This document shows positions 5,392 to 9,803 of a stretch of 9,803 nucleotides of DNA, in pieces. The notes beneath the pieces are model-generated. The model had not been told where the DNA came from and made no database searches. It saw only the letters and a list, made by a program, of their open reading frames with translations. Source of the stretch: Prevotella sp. (GTDB lineage: Bacteria; Bacteroidota; Bacteroidia; Bacteroidales; Bacteroidaceae); contig JAFRQC010000053.1 of NCBI GenBank assembly GCA_017428805.1, positions 1 through 9,803 on the forward strand, in the 5' to 3' direction. Each line of letters begins with the position of its first letter. Within the stretch, counting starts at the first letter, position 1. A program made the position numbers and the translations under genes.

Positions 5392-6648
5392 TTACCACTG
5401 GCCGATCCAGTAGTTGAGATCGATGTCTTTGTAGCTGTCTGGGGTGATGCGGACGGTGGTGTTCTGATTGTCTTTGCCGAGGAGGAAGCGGTCGATGTAA
5501 GCCTCTACTTCGGGGAACTGCACCTCAGGCAGTTGACAGTGGCCGTGATTGGCAACGATGGAATAGCCCACACGGTCGGCTATGCCGAATTGCTCCCACA
5601 CCTTCATCGCACCGTTCATCGAGACGTAAGCCGAAGGATCAGCCAGCCACACATAGTCAGGATTGCCCAACATCAGCAGGGCTCGCGGACAGATCATTGC
5701 TGCCAGTTCGTGGTGATCGTGGGGCAGATAAGCCACATTCTCCTCACCGTAGTTCTCACGCAGACTCTCCATAAACCAGTTGTAGTCCGTCTTGTCGAGG
5801 TTCTCCACAGGTTCGGCATCCGATTGGATGTTCAGCCAACGGGAATAACGCCAGGCGGCAGCACCACCGCCACCAGGTTCCTGGGCGATAGTGAGGGCGA
5901 CACGCTCGTCGAAGGCTCCGCAGAAAAGGGCCATCTTGCCTGCATAGCTGCAACCTGTGACACCGATATGCTTCGTATCGATCTTCGTCACTTCTGGACC
6001 CAACTGCTGCAGTCCGTCAATCAGGCGGCTCAGTCCCCAGGCCCATTCGCTATAGGCACCGTTGTCTTTCAGCTCCGGATAGAGACGGTCGAAATCGTAG
6101 TTGCCACGTCCGGCAGGCTTCCGTCCGAAGCGGGCACCAAACTGACTGTAGTTGTTCACCTGTGCCTCCTTGTAGATCATCGTGGCGATGGGGCGTTTCT
6201 CGAAAAGACTCTTGGGCAGGGATATGCCGCTGGTGCCGATCATCAGGGCGTAAGGTGCCTCACCCATTGAGGGATAGCTGATGAGGGCACTGAGTTCGAG
6301 CGACTGGTCTCCGATGGTGACGGTCACTTTCAGCGTGTCGCCGTCCATACGTGCTTTTACGGCTGAGGGGACTACGGCAGGCTTCGTGCCGATCTCGTAG
6401 TGCTGGATCTCCTTGGCAATCTCACCACGGCGCAGGCTCCAGTCCTTGAAGTCGGTGATGCGTCCGCTGCCGTCAGACCACATCAGGGGATCGGGCAGGG
6501 CTTCGCACTTCGTGCCCTGTTCCTTCGTGGGCAGCACGGGATTGGCGTTGATACCGGTGTTCTCCGTCTCATAGACGAGTGGCGGCTGTTGTGCCTGGGT
6601 GCAGACGCTCGTCAGCAGCACTGCCGTCAGAATGAATAGTTTCTTCAT
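5392..6648 (-). CDS. Secreted glucuronoyl esterase, CE15-type alpha/beta hydrolase
   Basis: 418 residues opening with a signal peptide (MKKLFILTAVLLTSVCTQAQ, cleavage near residue 20), so it is exported, probably to the periplasm. The nucleophile motif GCSYAGK (232-238, Ser234) is followed by FDERVALTIAQEPGGGGAAAWR (246-267), the hallmark of carbohydrate esterase family 15. Glu257 lies 23 residues after the serine, the offset seen in characterised CE15 enzymes. HGHCQLP (368-374) supplies the histidine, most likely His370. The family cleaves ester bonds between 4-O-methyl-glucuronate of xylan and lignin alcohols or methyl groups, which fits plant-fibre degradation, though the true substrate is unknown. 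There is no SusC/D pair or other glycan enzyme beside it. It lies 124 nt downstream of aroB on the same strand; no clear promoter is seen in the gap, only an AAAGGAT just before the ATG. A dedicated terminator follows at 5303-5328. Confidence 0.85.
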   Translation of the reverse strand: MKKLFILTAVLLTSVCTQAQQPPLVYETENTGINANPVLPTKEQGTKCEALPDPLMWSDGSGRITDFKDWSLRRGEIAKEIQHYEIGTKPAVVPSAVKARMDGDTLKVTVTIGDQSLELSALISYPSMGEAPYALMIGTSGISLPKSLFEKRPIATMIYKEAQVNNYSQFGARFGRKPAGRGNYDFDRLYPELKDNGAYSEWAWGLSRLIDGLQQLGPEVTKIDTKHIGVTGCSYAGKMALFCGAFDERVALTIAQEPGGGGAAAWRYSRWLNIQSDAEPVENLDKTDYNWFMESLRENYGEENVAYLPHDHHELAAMICPRALLMLGNPDYVWLADPSAYVSMNGAMKVWEQFGIADRVGYSIVANHGHCQLPEVQFPEVEAYIDRFLLGKDNQNTTVRITPDSYKDIDLNYWIGQW

Positions 6649-6685
6649 ATCCTTTATGTTTAATTGTTAGTGACTCTTCTCTTAA

Positions 6686-6720
6686 AAGAGATAGGACTAC
6701 CCTCGCGAGCCGTCCTATCT
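6686..6720 (-). terminator. Hairpin after aroB, probable terminator or attenuating stem
   Basis: AGATAGGAC (6689-6697) and GTCCTATCT (6712-6720) form a perfect 9-bp stem; the 14-nt loop holds a second palindrome, CTCGCGAG (6702-6709). On the minus strand the stem is followed by CTTTT, a short U-tract, 52 nt past the aroB stop. It may stop aroB transcription only partly and let some reading into the esterase gene, since no promoter is obvious there. Confidence 0.5.
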
Positions 6721-6772
6721 GCGATTAGCTAGTAATATGATTAGGCCTATTAAGCTGATTGGTTTTCTGCAG

Positions 6773-7822
6773 TCAGCACTCGCGGTAGAAGTCGAGTGCC
6801 TCGTATATATCTTCCTTCGTGGCGGTCTGGTTGATGCGGATGTCTCCGATGCCGCCTAAGAGGGTGAAGTTGATCGTGCCGGCCACATTCTTCTTGTCGT
6901 GGGTCATAAGTTCCAGCAGGGTGGGGTAGTCGTCGCAGGTGATGGCCATCTTGCCATAGTGCTCCTTGATGAAGCTGACCGTCTGGTGCATCTTGTCTGA
7001 GGGGAAGCCCGTCTTGACCGTGCTGAGGTAGAGTTCGCTGATGAGGCCGTAGGCAACGGCATAACCGTGAAGGATCGGGGAATGCTTCAAGGCGAAGCTT
7101 TCGAAGGCGTGGCCTACGGTATGTCCGAGGTTCAGAGCCTTGCGGATACCTTGCTCCAGCGGGTCTTCGGTGACGATGCGCTGCTTCACGGTGACACTGT
7201 CGGCCACCATCGTCTGCAGTTGCTGCAGGTCGGGTCGCGCCAGATCAAAGTTGATCAGCTCTGCCCACATCTTTTCGTTGGAGATCAGTCCGTGCTTCAG
7301 CATCTCGGCATAGCCGGAACAGATATTCTCGGCGTCAAGGGTCTTCAGGAACGTGGTGTCGAGGATGACGGTGCTGGCATTGCTGAACACGCCGATCTCG
7401 TTCTTCAGTCCCCGGAAGTTGATGCCCGTCTTACCGCCCACGCTGGCATCGACCATCGAGAGCAGGGTGGTGGGGATGTTGATATAGTTGATGCCCCGCT
7501 TGAAGGTGGAGGCAGCAAAGCCTCCCAGGTCGGTCACCATCCCGCCACCTATATTTATTAATAAGGAGTGACGTGTGGCACCGCCCTCACCCAACGCTTC
7601 CCAGACGTGCGACAGGGATTCGAGCGTCTTGTGACTATCGGTGGCTCCGATGACGATGATCTGGGCACCACGGACACAGTCCATACCGCTGACAATAGGC
7701 AGGCAGCAGCGCTCCGTCGTCTCATCGACAAGGATAAAAGTGCGGTCGTGCTCACATTCAGCAATGGCTGTAGCGAGAGCCTCTGTCAGATTTTCGGAAA
7801 TGACGACCTTTTGCGGATTCAT
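6773..7822 (-). CDS. aroB: 3-dehydroquinate synthase (AroB)
   Basis: This NAD- and metal-dependent cytoplasmic enzyme converts DAHP to 3-dehydroquinate, the second step of the shikimate pathway leading to chorismate, which feeds aromatic amino acids, folate and menaquinone. Its 349 residues match the family's usual length of about 350. Motifs: nucleotide-binding GGGMVTDLGGFAAS (92-105), VDASVGGKTGIN (124-135), SGYAEMLKHG (169-178), LNLGHTVGHAFE (230-241), LHGYAVAYG (251-259) and DKKN (309-312). The metal ligands are Glu173, His234 and His252, spaced as in known enzymes. The ATG at 7822 is preceded by AAAAG and by a good promoter at 7862-7892. It is divergent from the outer-membrane protein gene and upstream of the esterase gene. 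Nothing suggests damage. Confidence 0.95.
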   Translation of the reverse strand: MNPQKVVISENLTEALATAIAECEHDRTFILVDETTERCCLPIVSGMDCVRGAQIIVIGATDSHKTLESLSHVWEALGEGGATRHSLLINIGGGMVTDLGGFAASTFKRGINYINIPTTLLSMVDASVGGKTGINFRGLKNEIGVFSNASTVILDTTFLKTLDAENICSGYAEMLKHGLISNEKMWAELINFDLARPDLQQLQTMVADSVTVKQRIVTEDPLEQGIRKALNLGHTVGHAFESFALKHSPILHGYAVAYGLISELYLSTVKTGFPSDKMHQTVSFIKEHYGKMAITCDDYPTLLELMTHDKKNVAGTINFTLLGGIGDIRINQTATKEDIYEALDFYREC

Positions 7823-7861
7823 CTTTTGTTGATAGTGGTACTCAGTTTATTTTTGATGCTG

Positions 7862-7892
7862 CAAAGGTAAGCATTTTTTTCATAATGACAAG
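7862..7892 (-). promoter_or_regulatory. Bacteroidetes-type promoter of aroB
   Basis: On the minus strand TACCTTTG (7869-7862) matches TAnnTTTG, and a TTG within CTTG (7892-7889) lies 19 nt upstream as the -33 element, the expected spacing. Transcription would begin around 7855, giving a leader of about 30 nt. Confidence 0.7.
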
Positions 7893-7921
7893 AAGAAATG
7901 CGTTTTTTTTCACTTTCCGTT

Positions 7922-7945
7922 AAACTTTTCCCCGTTTCGTGCGTC
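7922..7945 (+). promoter_or_regulatory. Possible ECF-sigma promoter of the outer-membrane protein gene
   Basis: No TAnnTTTG is present before the gene at 7972. AAAC (7922-7925) and CGTC (7942-7945), 16 nt apart, resemble the AAC / CGTC pattern of extracytoplasmic-function sigma factors, and the start site would lie about 20 nt before the ATG. This is pattern matching on short motifs only. Confidence 0.3.
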
Positions 7946-7971
7946 AAAGAAGCATAAAATCAGAACTATCA

Positions 7972-9803
7972 ATGAAAAAAATTAGTTTGTTGATTGTTGC
8001 CCTGATGGTGACAGTCGTTACATTCGCACAGCGAACAGTTAGAGGAACAGTAGTAGAACAGGACACGCAGGAAGCCGTCATTCAGGCTACCGCCGCCCTG
8101 CTCAGTGGTGAAAAGGTGGTGGCCAATGCGGTTACCAACACAGAAGGTGGATTCTCCATCAAGGCGCCGGAGGGTTCTTACACCCTACAGGTGACTTATG
8201 TGGGTTTCAAGACCTACACGAAGAAGATCACGTTGAAGGACAAAGACTATAATGCCGGCACTATCAAGCTCGAGCCCGATGCCATTATGCTGAAGGGAGC
8301 CACGGTGACGGCCCGTGCCCAGAAGGTGACGCTCAAGGCCGACACCTTCGTCTATAATGCCAATGCCTTCCGTACGCCGGAGGGATCGGTAGTTGAGGAA
8401 CTCGTGCGCCGTCTGCCTGGTGCAGAGGTCAACGACGACGGTACCATTAAGATCAACGGTAAGCAGGTGAAGAAGATCCTCGTCGATGGTAAGGAGTTCA
8501 TGACGGGTGATACGAAGACCGCCATGAAGAACCTGCCCACGAACATCATCGACCGTATCAAGGCCTACGACCAGCAGAGCGACCTCGCCCGTGTGTCTGG
8601 TATCGAAGACGGTGAAGAGGAAACGGTGCTCGACTTCGGCATCAAGGCTGGTATGAACCGGGGTATTATGGTGAATGCTGACCTCGCCGCAGGTACCAAG
8701 AACCGCTATGCAGGCCGAATCTTCGGTGGTATTATGAAGGACGACTTCAAGACGTTCCTCATGACCAATGCCAACAACACCAATGATATGGGCTTCCCCG
8801 GTGGTGGTGGCGGTGGTGGCCGATTCGGTGCCGGACGTCAGGGCCTGACTGCCAACAAGATGGTCGGCCTGAACCTGAACTATGAGAAGAAGGACAAGCT
8901 GAAGATCGACGGTAGTGTGCGCTGGAACCACAGCGACGGCGACGCTTTCTCAAAAAGCTCGACGGAGAACTTCTTCAGTAGCGATTTGTCATCGTTCGGC
9001 AACAGCAGGAGCCATAACTTCTCCCGTTCCAACCAGTGGAATGCTCAGATGCGCCTGGAGTGGCAGCCCGACTCGATGACAAACATCATGTTCCGCCCCA
9101 ATGCCCGCTATAACTCCCAGGATGGCGAGAACTCCAGCGAGAGTGCCACTTTCATGGAGAATGAGGACCCTTATAAGTATGTGGCAGATCCTCTGGCTGA
9201 GATTCAGACGCTGATTGGCAAGAATGTTGTCAAGAACCTGAATATGCAGGACGGTATCAGTTACAGTGACTCCAAGAACGTCGGTGGTATGCTGCAGTTC
9301 AACCGTCGTCTGAACAACAACGGCCGGAACATCACCGTCCAGTTGAACGGCAACTGGAGTGAGGGTATGAGCAAGTCGATGACGAACAACTATATTTTCT
9401 TGTTTAATCCGTTGGACACGACGATCACCAATCGTTATAATGTGACACCTGAAGACCGTTGGAGCTACAGTGTCCGTGCCACTTACAGCGAGCCCATCTT
9501 CCGTCAGGTCTATCTCCAGTTCAGCTACACCTACCAGTACAGTTACACCAAGAGTGACCGTAAGACTTATAGTTTGACAGACGTATATTTTATGGATATC
9601 GAGCCCCAATATCGTAATTGGGATGCCTATCTTAACCGTCTGACCTATCCTCTTGATCACTATGTGGATTCTGCGCTGTGCCGTATGTCGGAGTATAAGA
9701 ACTACAACCATACAGGAGAGGTGATGTTGCGCATCGTACGTAAGGCCTATAACTTCAACGTAGGTTTCCAGGTACTTCCGCAGAAGACACACTTCCTCTA
9801 TGA
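7972..9803 (+). CDS. Outer-membrane beta-barrel protein, TonB-receptor-like (3' end outside window)
   Basis: Open from ATG 7972 to the end of the window with no stop; 610 residues are visible. It begins with a signal peptide (MKKISLLIVALMVTVVTFAQ, cleavage after TFA). Residues 21-100 form a carboxypeptidase-regulatory-like beta-sandwich (RGTVVEQ..., VTNTEGGFSI, YTLQVTYVGFKTY). Residues about 107-225 are plug-like (VVEELVRRLPGAEVNDDGTI, KILVDGKEF, IIDRIKAYDQQSD), and the rest alternates polar and aromatic residues as in beta strands, matching the OMP_b-brl_3 type of outer-membrane protein. Seven glycines in a row (277-283) start a Gly-rich loop. No TonB box is evident and no SusD-like partner is visible, so a specific substrate cannot be named. 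The family is about 800-1000 residues, so the C-terminal barrel is missing. Long antisense open frames in this gene reflect its codon bias. Fragment of a larger gene; membrane location is confident, transport role less so. Confidence 0.88.
   Translation, partial: MKKISLLIVALMVTVVTFAQRTVRGTVVEQDTQEAVIQATAALLSGEKVVANAVTNTEGGFSIKAPEGSYTLQVTYVGFKTYTKKITLKDKDYNAGTIKLEPDAIMLKGATVTARAQKVTLKADTFVYNANAFRTPEGSVVEELVRRLPGAEVNDDGTIKINGKQVKKILVDGKEFMTGDTKTAMKNLPTNIIDRIKAYDQQSDLARVSGIEDGEEETVLDFGIKAGMNRGIMVNADLAAGTKNRYAGRIFGGIMKDDFKTFLMTNANNTNDMGFPGGGGGGGRFGAGRQGLTANKMVGLNLNYEKKDKLKIDGSVRWNHSDGDAFSKSSTENFFSSDLSSFGNSRSHNFSRSNQWNAQMRLEWQPDSMTNIMFRPNARYNSQDGENSSESATFMENEDPYKYVADPLAEIQTLIGKNVVKNLNMQDGISYSDSKNVGGMLQFNRRLNNNGRNITVQLNGNWSEGMSKSMTNNYIFLFNPLDTTITNRYNVTPEDRWSYSVRATYSEPIFRQVYLQFSYTYQYSYTKSDRKTYSLTDVYFMDIEPQYRNWDAYLNRLTYPLDHYVDSALCRMSEYKNYNHTGEVMLRIVRKAYNFNVGFQVLPQKTHFLY

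Noticed and set aside
5533..6270. Plus-strand 245-codon frame inside the CE15 gene
   Set aside because: The minus strand carries a signal peptide and catalytic motifs; the plus frame has none.
8185..9792. Two long antisense frames in the outer-membrane protein gene
   Set aside because: Val/Leu/Thr/His-rich shadows produced by strong codon bias on the plus strand, with no recognisable start region or motifs.

Overview
The window looks like a chromosomal segment of a Prevotella-type Bacteroidetes. The evidence is promoters with a TAnnTTTG -7 element, absence of strong Shine-Dalgarno sites, a short menE in a menB-menC-menE cluster, a DUF4143-type AAA ATPase, and a TonB-receptor-like outer-membrane barrel with an N-terminal carboxypeptidase-regulatory-like domain. 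Genus is an inference from gene style; nothing was searched.

Left part (1 to about 2300), visibly more AT-rich: the C-terminal end of a membrane acyltransferase (family 3) converges on a minus-strand AAA/DUF4143 ATPase. The 342-bp gap between them has no convincing gene but is highly structured. A 33-bp inverted repeat with one mismatch flanks it, each copy able to fold into a bulged 12-bp hairpin, and between the copies lies a branched set of nested stems. The ATPase promoter sits inside one of two tandem 38-bp palindromic repeats.

Middle (2387 to 5349), plus strand: menB, menC and menE form an apparent operon behind a TAnnTTTG promoter. Together they turn o-succinylbenzoate precursor (SHCHC) into o-succinylbenzoate, its CoA ester, and then 1,4-dihydroxy-2-naphthoyl-CoA, in menaquinone biosynthesis. 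MenF, MenD and MenA are not in the window. Each junction carries a different short tandem repeat, and a third array, four heptamers, lies inside the menE reading frame. The 3' end of menE also encodes, on the opposite strand, an intrinsic terminator for the convergent downstream gene.

Right part: on the minus strand a secreted CE15-type glucuronoyl esterase lies downstream of aroB (3-dehydroquinate synthase, shikimate pathway, which ultimately feeds chorismate to menaquinone). A 149-bp divergent intergenic region with a good aroB promoter separates aroB from a plus-strand outer-membrane beta-barrel gene that runs off the window.

Most of the window is ordinary metabolism. The most unusual signals are the structured element at 629-938, the paired palindromic repeats controlling the ATPase, the heptamer arrays in the men operon, and the terminator embedded over the catalytic-lysine codon of menE.
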